Origin: Prosapia bicincta
Taxonomy: Eukaryota > Arthropoda > Insecta > Hemiptera > Cercopidae
Direction: 5' to 3'
Assembly (NCBI GenBank): GCA_036971475.1
Contig: JBAIZL010000002.1
Coordinates: forward strand, 354,266,582-354,330,581
DNA length: 64,000 nt
A program made the position numbers and the translations under genes. Positions 12,853 through 24,603 of this stretch are shown piece after piece (the first letter of the stretch is position 1; the number at the start of each line of letters is the position of its first letter). The notes under the pieces were generated by a model. The model did not search any database. It was not told the DNA's origin and saw nothing but the letters and a program-made list of their open reading frames with translations.

Positions 12853-13729
12853 ATGCCACGTCTTCGTGGAAGAGCAAAAGACATTGGTCGGCGTACTCGG
12901 AACGCCCAATTAGTCCATGATCGTCGGTTAAATAGATCAATTGAAGAACACTCAACGGATAATGCAAATTTAAGAGATCAAGTTGCATGTTCACGAGCAA
13001 ATGAGAATTCAGAGCAACGCGTTCAACGTCTTCATGCTAATGCATTGAGATAACGAGAGGCACGTCAACGAGCTACCGACGCACATAGAGACCATCACCA
13101 TCAACAAGTGCAACATAATCGAGCATTGTCACGAGCATCATTTAATCGTCTCATCGTGACATCATTTGGAGCAACAAAAATTGTTCATAATGAAGATGGT
13201 CGTAATTTTGAATCTACATTCAAGATTCAAGGTCAGGTGTACCACCAAATTGGTTCATTGCTTCCAATGCCTGATGCCGATCCAAAATTTCTACAAATTT
13301 ATTTTATGGGCGATGAGGAGCAACAATCACATACACGCTGCCTTTACAACCATATAGAGCGGATGGAAGAACGAGAAATTGTGGATAATTTGCAAACGTT
13401 TTTGCAAAACAATAACCAATTGATACGATTGTTTAAGACTCTTTCTAACAGACTGCAAAACGACAACTACGTCATTGTCATTAAAGCAGACAAAGTGCCC
13501 TATGGAGAGCACGCAGGCACATATAATGTTCCAACTATTAATGAGGTTGCAGTCGTTATGGCTGGTGACCCATGTGAACGTCGAGATATTCGCATACAAC
13601 GCAGAGATAATACGATGCAAATAATTCAAGACAATCATCGTTCTTACGATGCTTTGCAGTATCCGTTGATATTTTGGGAAGGAGAAGATGGATATCATAT
13701 CAATATTAAACAAAGAAATCCAACTACAG
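12853..13729 (+). pseudogene. Helitron Rep/helicase, exon 1 (N-terminal part, broken)
   Basis: Start chosen at ATG 12853 (MPRLRGRAKDIGRRTRNAQ), the first in-frame methionine with a basic, R/Q-rich N-terminus typical of this family. A TAA at 13051-13053 interrupts the frame, which then continues as REARQRATDAHRDHHHQQ. At about 13140-13160 the sequence passes directly from SRASFNRL to TSFGATKIVHN. Related Helitron proteins, as I recall them, carry a Cys-rich zinc-finger segment of about 100 residues here, so an internal deletion is inferred. Downstream is the conserved block LQTFLQNNNQLIRLFKTLSN. The exon ends in PTTG at a GT donor (13730). It joins 13809 in frame. Confidence 0.85.
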
Positions 13730-13808
13730 GTAAACTTATAAATTATCTTAAAATTATTTTATTTTAATCAATAATTTCTGTTAATCTCATAATTATATTT
13801 ATTTGCAG
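13730..13808 (+). other. Intron in the Helitron gene
   Basis: 79-bp AT-rich GT-AG intron. The donor is ACAG|GTAAAC and the acceptor TTTGCAG|GTGAAG. Splicing joins PTTG to EERDKKVSAMNYYAYRL in frame, the expected order for the protein. Read through, it gives only a short tail and a stop. Confidence 0.8.
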
Positions 13809-15275
13809 GTGAAGAACGGGACAAGAAAGTTAGTGCTATGAACTACTATGCATATCGACTAATGATTCGTGCCAATGAAAGTAATGGTATTCTCCGATGC
13901 AGACAGCTATTCCATCAGTACATTGTCGATATGTATGTAAAAATCGAAAGTGAGAGATTACGATACATAAAATTTAATCAAGCAAAACTTCGTGCTGAGG
14001 AGTACATTCATTTACGTGACGCCGTAATCGGCAACGTAGATGCAACGAATGACATCAACAATATTGGTACCGCATATATTCTCCCATCATCATACACTGG
14101 TAGCCCGCGTCATATGCAGGAATATATTCAAGATGCCATGACTTACGTACGTGCATACGGCCGACCTGATCTTTTTATCACATTTACGTCTAATCCAAAC
14201 TGGGATGAAATCAAAAGTTTACTGTTGCCAGGTCAAACATCGATGCACCGTCATGATGTCACTGCACGTGTCTTTAAACAAAAATTAAAATCTTTGATGA
14301 ATTTGATTACACATTACTCGGTATTTGGTGAAACGCGTTGTTGGCTTTACTCTGTTGAATGGCAAAAACGAGGTTTACCTCATGCGCATATTTTAATTTG
14401 GTTGGTGGATAAAATACGCGCAGAAGAAATTGACAAAATTATTTCAGCGGAAATTCCAGATCCGAATGTTGATCCAGAATTGTTTAACATTGTTACTACA
14501 AATATGATCCATGGTCCATGTGGCACTCTAAACATGATGTCGCCATGTATGGATAATGGAAAATGTACAAAACGTTTTCCAAAACCATGTGAAACTGATA
14601 CTATCACCAATATGGACGGTTATCCATCTTATCGACGTAGAGACGTAGACAATGGTGGTCAATCATATGAATTGCGTCTGTCAAATGGTGTGAGAGTAGA
14701 TATTGATAATCGCTGGGTAGTTCCATATTCGCCATTGCTGTTCAAAACCTACAAAGCGCACATAAGCGTTGAACTATGCAGTTCGGTGAAGTCTATCAAA
14801 TACATTTGTAAGTATGTTCACAAGGGTAGTGATAAAGCTATATTTGCTGTTAAAAATGTAAACGACAATGACGAAATAACACGTTATCAAATGGGCCGAT
14901 ACATAAGTAGCAACGAAGCTATTTGGCGCATTTTTACGTTCCCTATACATGAAAGGGATCCTGATGTTATACATTTGGCTGTGCATCTTGAAAACGGACA
15001 GCGTGTTTACTTTACAGAAGAAACTGCACTACAACAGGCTTTGACGGCTCCAAAAACAACTCTTACTGAATTTTTTAAACTTTGTAGTCGACAAGATGCT
15101 GTTGGTCAATTCGCAAGGACGTTGATGTACACTGATGTCCCTAAATTTTTTACATGGAATAAACAATCAAAGAATTGGGAACCGCGGAAACGAGGCATTC
15201 CAGTCCCAGGATTCGCTGATATATTTATGACAAGTACTTTAGGTCGATTATATACAGTTCATCCTAAGCAACGCG
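13809..15275 (+). pseudogene. Helitron Rep (HUH, two-tyrosine) domain
   Basis: A Y2-type HUH endonuclease that would nick and rejoin single strands during rolling-circle transposition. Counting from Met 13838, the first Rep motif FITFTSNPNWDEI is at residues about 113-125. The metal-binding HUH motif is PHAHILIW, with histidines 182 and 184 (codons from 14381). The catalytic pair is in KYICKYVHKG, Tyr 322 and Tyr 326, with the Helitron spacing YxxxY. All catalytic residues are intact. A Cys-rich stretch (CGTLNMMSPCMDNGKC) lies between the motifs. A run of eight T at 15270-15277 is one base short for the family frame. The plus-zero frame therefore runs into unrelated sequence and stops near 15445, while the true continuation is at 15277. 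Confidence 0.9.
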
Positions 15276-15276
15276 A

Positions 15277-17184
15277 ATGTTTTTTTTGCGTTTATTACTG
15301 GTTAACGTCCCTGGACCGACGTGCTTCCAATATTTGCGAAAAGTCGATGGTACTTCATACGACTCTTTCTTCGATGCGTGTCGTGAGTTACATTTATTGG
15401 AGGATGGTAACCATTGGGATCTCACGCTTGCAGATGCAGCACTGAGCTCATCTCCACAATAAATTCGTCAATTATTTTCAATAATATTGACAACGTGTTT
15501 TCCGTCTGATGCATCTGCTCTGTGGAACAAATATAAAGACTCAATGAGTGAGGATATTTTGCATCGGACTAGAATTACTAATCAAAATCTTAATATTGAA
15601 TTCTCCGCCGAAATATACAACGAGTCATTAATAATGATTGAGGATATTTGTATTCTTATTTCAAACATGCCACTCATCCATTTTGGAATGCCAGCGCCGA
15701 ATCGCCCAGCAGTAGACATCATCAACAGCGATGTTCAACGTGAACACCAGTTCGATAAGACTTCTTTGGCTACTTTTGTTGCGGAAAATGAACAATTGCT
15801 TACTGCTGAACAACGAAATGTATATGATCAAATTAACGTTTCAATTGCAGCACAACAAGGTGGATTCTTTTTTTTAGACGCTCCAGGTGGCACTGGTAAA
15901 ACATTTCTTATCGCACTGATACTTGCGCGGATTCGATCTCAAAATCATATTGCATTGGCCATTGCTTCATCAGGCATTGCAGCAACGTTACTTGATGGTG
16001 GACGGACTGCGCATTCAGCACTTAAATTACCTTTGAACGTTCATACAAATCCCGAAGCAATGTGTAATATAAATAAGCATTCGGGCATGGCTGAAGTTTT
16101 GAGAAAATGTAAAATTATTATCTGGGATGAATGTACAATGGCCCACAAGCATTCGCTTGAAGCTCTCGACAGGTCCCTGAAAGATATCAAAAATAATGCT
16201 CGCCTTTTCGGTGGTGCTCTACTGCTGCTGTCTGGTGATTTCAGACAAACATTACCAGTCATTCCACGCGCGACATATGCAGACGAAATAAACGCATGTT
16301 TGAAAGAATCTTATCTATGTCCAAGTGTCACTAAATTATGCCTTACTATTAATATGCTCGTTCGACTTCAAAATGATCCATTAGCGTCAGGATTCTCTGA
16401 ACAATTGTTAGACATTGGCAACGGTAAAATTCAATTGTATGAAGATACACAATATATTCGACTTCCAGAGAATTTTTGCAACATGGTGGCTACCAAAGAT
16501 GAGTTAATAACAAGTATCTTTCCAGATTTAAGACATAATTATACTAATCATGAATGGCTGCGAGAGCGAGCTATTTTAGCAGCAAAAAATTTAGATGTTG
16601 ACACCATCAATTTTAAAATACAACAGTCATTGCCTGGTGATGAAATTACATTTAAATCGATTGACACTGTTGTTAATCCTGACGAAGATGTCAACTATCC
16701 TGTAGAGTTTCTAAATTCACTAGATTTACCTGGAATGCCACCACATAATTTGCGACTGAAAATTGGCTCACCTATAATTTTGCTTCGAAATTTAAATGCC
16801 CCAAAATTGTGTAATGGCACGCGATTAGTTGTAAAAAAAATCATGGGCAACATTCTTGAAGCCAATATTTTGAGTGGAAAATTTCAAGGTGAAGCTGTAC
16901 TTTTACCACGGATCCGAATGATTCCTTCAGATTCGCCTATACCATTCAAACGTTTACAATTTCCAATCCGCTTGGCATATGCTATGACTATAAATAAGTC
17001 ACAAGGCCAAACAATGACAATATGTGGCTTGGATTTAGAAAACCCATGTTTTTCTCACGGCCAATTATATGTTGCGTGTTCCAGAGCTGGAAAACCATCG
17101 AATTTATTTATTTATACAACTCAGGGTTTAACCAAAATATTGTACATCCAATGGCATTACGATAAATTAAGTTTTTGTAAATAA
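15277..17184 (+). pseudogene. Helitron Pif1-like superfamily 1 helicase domain
   Basis: Continues the Rep protein one frame over (LRLLLVNVPGPTCFQYLR). A TAA at 15460-15462 interrupts it, after which 15487-17184 is open for 565 codons. Counting from Met 15487: Walker A is DAPGGTGKTF near residues 131-140 and Walker B is IIWDEC with D214 and E215. Motif III is SGDFRQTLPVI near 249-259, and the late motif INKSQGQTM and final block GQLYVACSRAGKP are near the C-terminus. The end (about 17131) shifts frame into ILYIQWHY, where the family usually has NIVHPMALR. Catalytic residues are intact. This is the 5'-3' DNA helicase expected to unwind DNA in Helitron replication. Confidence 0.9.
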
Positions 17185-17729
17185 TAAAATATATTTTTTA
17201 AATAAAAAAGTTTGAGTATAAGCTTTTTTACCTTTAATTAAAACAAGTTTAAGATTTCATTACACATACTCACACGCTATCGATTAGTCTAATTGTAATA
17301 AATTTACATGTAATGACGTTAGATATTGTCATAACATTTGAATAATAATTTTCATCAAAATGGTCCAGAATGTTTTACCTTATTAAAAATGTTTGAAATT
17401 TTCAAATTAAAGACTTGTAGACTTTCTATCTATCTTTTCTATCTTATCTTATCCTAAAACATTTCATTCAAAATGTTTGTTGCTAAGCAACACTCAACAA
17501 TTAAAAATTATTTTCCAACACATTTCAAACAATATACAAAAAACATTTTACATCGGAATGGACTTCAATAAGTAGTATTCAATCAAGAGATTTTATTGCC
17601 ACGCTTTTCTCGATGGACTACTATAAGTTCAGATATTATTATGTTAATAAAATACTGATTTAAGTTTAGTTAATGTTAACACAACATTAATTGACTTTTA
17701 GGCGATACGAAGTTCGGCGGGTCAGCTAG
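17185..17729 (+). other. Helitron 3' non-coding tail
   Basis: AT-rich tail ending with the short palindrome CGAAGTTCG about 20 bp before the terminal CTAG. Its last 150-400 bp are similar to minus-strand sequence at 8346-8500 and 24604-24800. Confidence 0.8.
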
Positions 17730-17739
17730 TGTTCCTATA

Positions 17740-17935
17740 AATTACTTCTTCTTGTAGATAACCATTCTTTTCTTTTAGACAACTCTCTCTTGTGGATTAC
17801 TTCTTTTTGTAGACAACATATTCTTGTAGACAACACTTACTTGTAGATTGCTTTTTATTATAGATAACCTTATCTTGTAGACAACTCTTTCTTATGGATT
17901 AATTTTTCTTGAAGAAAACCTAATCTTACAAACTA
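17740..17935. repeat. Degenerate minisatellite, about 20-40 bp unit
   Basis: Repeats of the type CTTGTAGACAAC and TTGTGGATTACTTTT occur many times. A shorter array is present at the corresponding place in D1 copy B (49695-49850). Confidence 0.7.
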
Positions 17936-20511
17936 CCTTCTTTGTCTTTGTGTGAGGTATCAGAACTTTGGTGGTATAACCCTTTATTCCCGTAGAAAAA
18001 GAGTGTTTAAATGGTAGTTGATTAAACCCATTATAAACCTATTTCAAATTTTCCATTAGCGCCAATTTCACTGGGCAGTTCTTTTCCCAACACCGAGTCT
18101 TTTTCACTTCCACGTGAAGATTTTTATGTTTCTGACGAATAATATATCTTGTTCCTAACTTTAACTACTTTTTGTACGTGATAATTGTTTTAACGTGTTC
18201 ATTGCAAAGTGTACCATTCCAGACATGCTTAGACCTACTCTCCGTAGAGCTTTATTAAATAAATTCTTAAAGTCAGATAATTGCCATTGCGCTGGATAAA
18301 GATGCAGCCTCTTCAGCAACTGTTCAGTGAAATGAACAAAAATCATGCCAGTTATCGTCAGAATCAAACGTAAGAGACCATTCTTTTTCGAGTACTTTCC
18401 ACTTTCAGATAAAGATGTTTCTAAGTAAATTTTTTTACCTCAACTTCCACTTAAAACTTCATTTCGTACATAGTATTTTTTTTTAACGTGTGAATTGAGA
18501 AGTGTGCCATTTTACACATACATACTCACTGTACAGCTATCTTAAATAGGTTTTCAAAGTCAAATAATTGCCTCCACGTTTCATAACAAACACTTTCTGT
18601 TGGTAGCTACAAGGGGAATGGAGTTCTGTACACTATGTGAGGGTAAGTACAAATAGAAATCACAATGGCTCTTCTGTAAATAGCAATACTTATGTACTGT
18701 GCTGTAATATTTTACCAATTTTTACAGTATATAATGTACTTATGCAATTCCGTTATCTATGTACATGTACCACTGTATACTGTAATTGTCTGTAGGTATA
18801 GTGTTTAACACAATTCGTCCTTATTATCCGCAGATATGGAAGCGCAACTGCAATCACATTTGTCCACATTATTATGCCTACCTTTTTATTCCTCTTTATT
18901 TACAGTTTGAATACCTGTAATAGTTATTATTTAAAGGACAAAAACATGATAGATTGTTTAATACAGTATTAGGCTACAAATATTGCCCCTTCTATTTGCC
19001 TATTGGCATTCAATTACAATTTTGAAGATGTAGTTTCATGTAGTAGAATTGTAGGGGCTAATTTTAAGATGCAGTGTAAAGTTTAAAACCATGTAACATT
19101 AGATTTGTTTTACAAATTACATTGTTCAAAACGTGCAACTAGTTGTTTACTACGTTGGTATTTAATAAGAGAACTCACTAAATTTAATGAAGCAGGTTTT
19201 CTTGAATTAGTTACAATTTTACCTAATAATGCTCACTTTCGGGTAACAATGTACTTTTCAAACGAATTGTAGGCTCTCCTGTGGGATCTATCACCTCACC
19301 TATATAACCCAATAAGGATTGGGGGATTTAGAATATCTGGGAAGAGTAAAACATATTTAAGTCTATATTAACAGCATGAGGATGATATTTTCACCGCCGT
19401 TCCTACATATAGAATGCGTGATGTTGTCGGTTTATGTAATATATATACAAGAGTTATGATGGAAATATATAATTTAGGGTTCTCCTAAAGAGTCTAATAG
19501 CCTACCTTCATAGCCTTTACCTGGTTTTTGTTACAACCAAATCTATCCTTACAAACTACATTGTAGCTATATACATTTGTATTATATAACAGGGGTATGT
19601 TTTATAAAAACCTCCAGTGTATAGGGTTTGTGTATGTAACAAAGTTATTTTACAATTGCTGCAAATTTGTGGAGCCTTGGAATTAGGTTTCGTGTTACCG
19701 TTGACTTTGTGCATCGTCAGGTATAAGGTTTTAGTAATTTTGGTGACGTTACATAGATATAACGTTGCTTCTACTATTTAAAACTAATTCTATAACGACT
19801 CAAAGTAACACATTGTCAGTAGATATAAAATTAGTTTAATTAAGGCGTCTCTGAAGATTGCTTGGAAACTACTTTCTGCGCAGGTGTACCAAGTTAGAAT
19901 AAAATGTTCACGTAGATAGTGATTGTCCTAGCCGTTACATTTTGGTTGAATGTTGCCAAGATACAACTCTGACTGCAACTGTAAATACTACGTAAGCATT
20001 AGAAAATATTAAACAACATGAACAACTCCACGGTAAGAGTGTCAACCCGCTCTGGGTGAAGCTGAAACAAAGTTTCCAGGGCAAGACATGGTAAAACAGA
20101 GCTTTTCCTTTTATTCGTGAGATTGTAGTTCCTGTTAAACATTACAACAAAGCAGTTTTGCTTATCATGTAGATTAATAGTTTAAATTCAACGTAGAACG
20201 ACGAGGTGATAAAGGATTTTCAAAATTTTGTACTAAAATTAGTATTTGTATTATTATCGATGAAAATAGTTTCTAAATTTCGGATTTTCTGTTACATACG
20301 AAGATTGTAGCAGTATGTAACGTAAAATGACGGGGTGCCAATATTTTTTCAAAATTGTGAACAGTTATTATTATCTTTTCTACGTAATATATTGTTTTTT
20401 TAATATTTTTCTAAGCTTATTGGAAACCCCTTAGACCACCCAGCTATCGTGGCAGCCAACATCTAGCGAACTACCTCCGTTTCACATGCGCATGCGGTTA
20501 ATATCCGTACC
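17936..20511. other. Non-coding part of D1 copy A
   Basis: Collinear with 49850-52180 apart from indels. Open frames here are not preserved between the copies, so it is taken as non-coding. About 19450-19920 has no counterpart in copy B. Confidence 0.6.
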
Positions 20512-20892
20512 GTGAGTGAAGGATACGGGATTGATTGCCCACGTACCAAACTTATAAGCTCTTTCCATGGAGAATCAGGTAAAAAGAAACAGTACGGTGA
20601 GTGTCAGGCTAAGAGCGTGATGAATAGACCTCATAAAAAAGAAAACCTGCTGGAAAAATCCCGCGACAGATCATGCAGAAACTATGGAGGGTTGGATCAC
20701 CTTATGCTGAGAGATAAGGAGGGGTATTACCTTACAAATACCTTGTTAGTTAGGCTATGGCAGGGAATAACATGCACCTCTTCTTCTGCTGCCTACTCGA
20801 AACTGAAAAGGCATGCAATCAAAATTTGTTTTTCCATAGGGGCACTATATATATTTATTTATTTATTCTTAGCATTATGTTTGAAGGTGTAG
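20512..20892 (+). other. Open frame shared by both D1 copies, function unknown
   Basis: An open frame of 126 codons whose central part matches the frame at 52185-52484 (for example NLLEKSRDRSCRNYGGLDHL). No known domain was recognised. Most differences between the copies change the amino acid (M/I, R/K, H/D, RD/SN, T/I), which argues against selection on the protein. The frame also drifts apart at the C-terminus. It may be part of a transposon tail or an old gene fragment. Confidence 0.25.
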
Positions 20893-21024
20893 GCTTAGGT
20901 TAGTTTAGGTTAGGTTAGGTTAAGATCGGTTAGGTTAGGTTAGGTTAGGTTAGGTTAGATTAGATTATGTTAGGTTAGGTTAGTTTGGTTAGGTTAGGTT
21001 AGGTTAGGGTTGGTTACGTTAGGT
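20893..21024. repeat. Interstitial TTAGG-type repeat tract, D1 copy A
   Basis: About 130 bp of GGTTA repeats (equal to TTAGG, the common insect telomere unit) with TTAGA, TTATG and TTTGG variants. It abuts the 3' side of the minus-strand Jockey element. Confidence 0.9.
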
Positions 21025-22960
21025 CCGTAGGGACAGCAGCCGTCTGTGTGTGTCGTGGGTAGGCTCATATCTACCCAGTGAGAAATGAGTGTGGATGTTG
21101 TATGTGCTTTTGCCTGTTTGTAGAACTTTGTTGTTAAGTGTCGGAGATGTTGTTTGATGAAAGGCACTTCCAACTCAGCGTGAAGTAGTGTTATACTTGT
21201 ACATCTAGGTTCATTCGTGATTATTCGTCAAACCTTGTTTTGGAAAAGTTAGAACCTGCGCATGCTTGAGTTGCCTGCATGGCTCCAAAAGGGTGATGCG
21301 TATCAGTGATTATGCTGTGCAACGTAGATACGTATATAGTAGTGGCCGCTCGTAGGGAAAGTGGGCTTGTTCTGTTAAGCATAGGATATAGTTGTGTTAA
21401 AGTAATTGTTGCTTTCTTTAACGTGTTGGTAATGTGAGGATCCCAAGTCAGGCCCCTGTTAAGTATTCCTCCAAGATATTTGACCAGGTTCTCCCCGTGA
21501 AAGTCCTCCCTTAATAGTTTTAGTGGTGTGTTGAGTGTTTGGGCCCTACGTTTGGAGAGAAGCAGAGCCTTGCACTTGCCCACGATCTTCCTGACTCTCC
21601 AGTAGCTCAGCCATGTTTCCAGTGCTGTGAAAAGTGTTCATGTAAATTTGAGTGTATTAGATGTGGTTGCCATGACTGAGCGGACAACGCGGTGTCATCT
21701 GGCCACTTGTGTTTTGAGTGTTGTCAGTATGTCTTTAATGTAGATGTTGAAAAATACGATCCCAATAACTGAACCCTGAGGGACTACGGCCCGTATAGTC
21801 CGTAGTGTAGATTGAGCTTGATCTATATCAACCCTAAACTTACGGTTGGCCAGGTATGAGATAACTAGGTGTATAAGCCCGTCTGGAAATCCATAGTGTC
21901 GTAGTTTCACTAAGAGCTCGTTGTGCCAGACTCGGTCAAAGGTCTTTTCAATGTCCAGGAAGACTACCCCAGTCGAGCAGTAATTGTTGAAACCCTTGCT
22001 TGCATGCTCCACCACTCTCATCTGCTGCTGCGTAGCCGAGTGTTTGTCCCAAAGCCAAATCGGTCTGGCCTCGGTATGTTGTGTGTGTGGATATGCTTGT
22101 TGATATGTTTAAGAAGGATTTTTTCAAATACCTTGCCCATCGTATTCAACAAGCTTACTGGTCTGTATGAGTCAGGATTGCTGTGGTATTTTCCCGGTTT
22201 GGCGAAGACCAAAATCTTGGCCTCCTTACAAGCGTCCGGGAAGTGTTGTGTCCGGAGTATAGCATTGTAGATCATTGAGAGAAAAGTTATCGCTTTCTCC
22301 GAGAGGTTTTTCTAGCGTTCAGTTGGTGATGGTGTCTGGTGCAAGACCTTTTCTGGAGTTTGTTTGTGAGATATCCCACTTTATCTTTCTGATAGTAGTG
22401 TCAGTGTTTGGTTAATGTAGTAGGCAAATTGTGCTGTTTCTAAATCTACTTTAGCTGTAACGGTTGCATCAGCTGTTTAGTCGTTTGGCTGGAACGTGCT
22501 CTCAAGCAGTCTATGTCTATGTCCGGGGGTGTGTCGACACAGTGGAGTGCTGTCCAGCTGGGGCCGGAATAACTCCCAGTCAGCCAGTCTGTAGTCCAGC
22601 ATCTTCCTCAGCTCTCTGCGAACAGGGCCTCAAGAAAACGGCATTATCACGGCGTATGATCTAAATTCAGATATCTATCGACGTGAAGTTGCGGTGACAA
22701 TAGCAAACCTTTCGCAACAGCTGTATGCAAAATGTCTTCTTGTGGTAAGTGCTGTGGTGTGTTGGTTCAGGAGGGGCCAGCAGTATAGCTGTTGTGTTTT
22801 TTAAGAAGGTTCGGATTTTCCGGCCTCCTGTGTTTGTAGACTTACAGCCCCAGCATGTGTGTTTAGAATCCAGGTCCTTTAGAATTTAGGTGCTTATTAC
22901 CCTACAGGAGGTTTGTAGAAGGACTTCTAAATCGCGTGTGTAATCAATAGAAACCTGGGG
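21025..22960 (-). mobile_element. Jockey-like LINE, D1 copy A
   Basis: Minus-strand order: endonuclease remnants near 22640-22900 (a KHTCWGCKST-like block after GDxN), then the RT. 22018-22275 has PDSYRPVSLLNTMGKVFEKI. 21695-22021 has FLDIEKTFDRVWHNELL with the first catalytic Asp, and VVPQGSVIGIVFFNIYIKDI. 21221-21583 is the C-terminal KYLGGILNRGLTWDPHI followed by LYPMLNRTSPLSL. These blocks and their order are those of Jockey-type LINEs. Frames change between blocks and the F-D-D-type central motif is not preserved, so it is inactive. The 3' end adjoins the TTAGG tract. No poly(A) was seen. Confidence 0.85.
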
Positions 22961-23559
22961 TTTGTAAGTTGATACAAGTGTTGTTGTGCTGCCGTTGAGC
23001 TCAAGCCTAATAGCTGTTGCTTCAATGCATGTGATTGTGGGCAGTAACAATTCAAAATGTTTAATGCGTTTATCTATTATTATAGCTGTACCGACGTGGC
23101 TTCTATTTTTCCTGTCGGTGCCGTAAACGTTAAGGATTTATCTTAGGGGCTTAGGTGATTCTGTATTAAGCGCTAGTTTATAGTCGGTTTTTACATATAG
23201 CGAAGAAGCTCTAGTTCTTTATATTTTACGCCGTTACCTAAGTTATACTTGCCGTGTTCTATAAAATATTTTTTATAATGAAAAAACTATATAATTTGGC
23301 TAATTATAAAAACTCGATGTTCATTTTGGGTTTTAGTATTGTTTATACAGGCGCTGTAGAACTTTCATGTGGACAATTTGCCTTTAAGGATTATACTATC
23401 TTATATAAATATACCTTCGTCTCTCATAGAAAGTTATATAAGGTTTGTCTATTACCGTAAACTTATATTAGGAATGGTTGGCGGCTTAGATCTAACGCTG
23501 ATGGCATTTTGGACCCCAGCGAGTATTATTTCTCATCCCAAGGTGTGACATCTTTATCC
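22961..23559. other. End of D1 copy A, non-coding
   Basis: Collinear with 54380-54480 and then 55430-55715. A frame at 23254-23460 is not kept open in copy B, so no gene is called. Confidence 0.55.
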
Positions 23560-24603
23560 GGACCAGGAGCAGAGGGATTAACAGGATATTATTCATTTCT
23601 CACATTTATTTGAAAAACTCTGAGTCTCTAGCTCATCTCCCAAATTCGATTTGTTTAAATAACTATGGTTTAAACCAATATAGAGACAAGAAACCTAGTG
23701 AGTGTGGCATCTTCATCTAATTGTGACCTATGTATAAAATTTCAGGTCTCTATCTTATTGGGAAACTAGTTTAAACTTGATTGCAAAATTTCACCCTGAC
23801 AGACAGACAGATATGACGGAAACCAAACTAATAAAATCGTAGTAAAATCACAATTTTAGTTATATACATAGATAGTTTCAATATGTAACGTAGAAGAGCA
23901 TGGTGTTAGTTGTTTTTCAGAATTTTGTCTAGTTTTCGTGTTATTTACATTTATGTGTAAGTAAATTATTGTTACAACGTACCGTTAGATACTGATGTCA
24001 GGCAGATATTTTCTAAACTATTAGATACAAGAGTGATTTATGCAGTACAAATCCGTTCGAAAATTACTTATTTTCTATAACCAATTACTCTGTTAATTAT
24101 ATTGCTAACACTGTTAATTATATTTATTTAAAAATTGAAGACAATATATAAAAATTGATTTTGTTTTTTCATTTGGTATAATAAAAATCTAGTGTTAAAT
24201 ATTTGCAGAGATATGACTTTTTTAAAACGCCTTGCAAGTGCAACCAGAAAATGTAGTCTGGCTGTTTTCATAACTTTAAACACGTGCAACTCTTATTTGC
24301 CTTAAAACTTTTACAACTATTTTCATTACTGATTTTTATCTTTTTAGTTGCATAAAAGTAAAAATAAAATAATATTACTTTTTCTTGGACTTATTATTTT
24401 TTTATAAATACGTTTATCATCAAAGATGTTCATCATAAGATGAGAAAGGAATAAAGAAACGATTTATCAAATTTAGAGCTCGACGTCATGAACAGTTAGG
24501 AATTACACGCGTTTATAGTGATAAAAACATGATAGTTTAAAGTTAATTCCTACTTAGGTCGACCAAGAACAATTGTTATTTTAGTTACATTTAATTAAAT
24601 AAC
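23560..24603. repeat. Dispersed repeat family R, copy 2
   Basis: About 23565-23769 matches 57375-57597 and 23770-24535 matches both 6990-7715 and 57598-58105. The block after 24536 matches 8278-8345. No coding motif was seen. Confidence 0.75.

Larger units (their letters stand above)
11939..17729 (+). mobile_element. Near-full-length Helitron with both termini
   Basis: The 5' end begins TC at 11939 after an A and soon shows GTGTGTATGTCACTGAACTT. The 3' end is GATACGAAGTTCGGCGGG then TCAGCTAG, followed by T at 17730. This matches the Helitron rule: TC at 5', CTRR at 3', insertion between A and T. The paralogous locus in D1 copy B (49684/49685) runs straight across the junction without the element, confirming both ends to the base. 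It is 5791 bp long and carries a spliced Rep/helicase gene with one intron. The gene has an internal shortening, two in-frame stops and two frameshifts, so this copy should not encode a working protein. Ends and gene are seen; classification follows known animal Helitrons. Confidence 0.95.
11690..23535 (+). repeat. Segmental duplication D1, copy A (split by a Helitron)
   Basis: Without the Helitron, 11690-11938 plus 17730-23535 is collinear with 49180-55715 in the same orientation. Shared landmarks in order: GAATAATGGAACTAACGC, TTTTAAAAATCTCGACTA, a 20-40-bp minisatellite, GGGGAATGGAG, a 20.5-kb open frame, a TTAGG tract, a Jockey element and AACGCTGATGGCATTTTGG. By eye most ungapped stretches agree at roughly nine bases in ten. 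Indels include about 480 bp present only in A (about 19450-19920) and about 940 bp present only in B (about 54480-55425). Which state is ancestral is unknown for these. Confidence 0.85.

Noticed and set aside
20512..20892. 126-codon frame conserved in both D1 copies, considered as a gene
   Set aside because: Differences between the copies are mostly amino-acid changing and the C-termini diverge. Similarity is explained by the segmental duplication.
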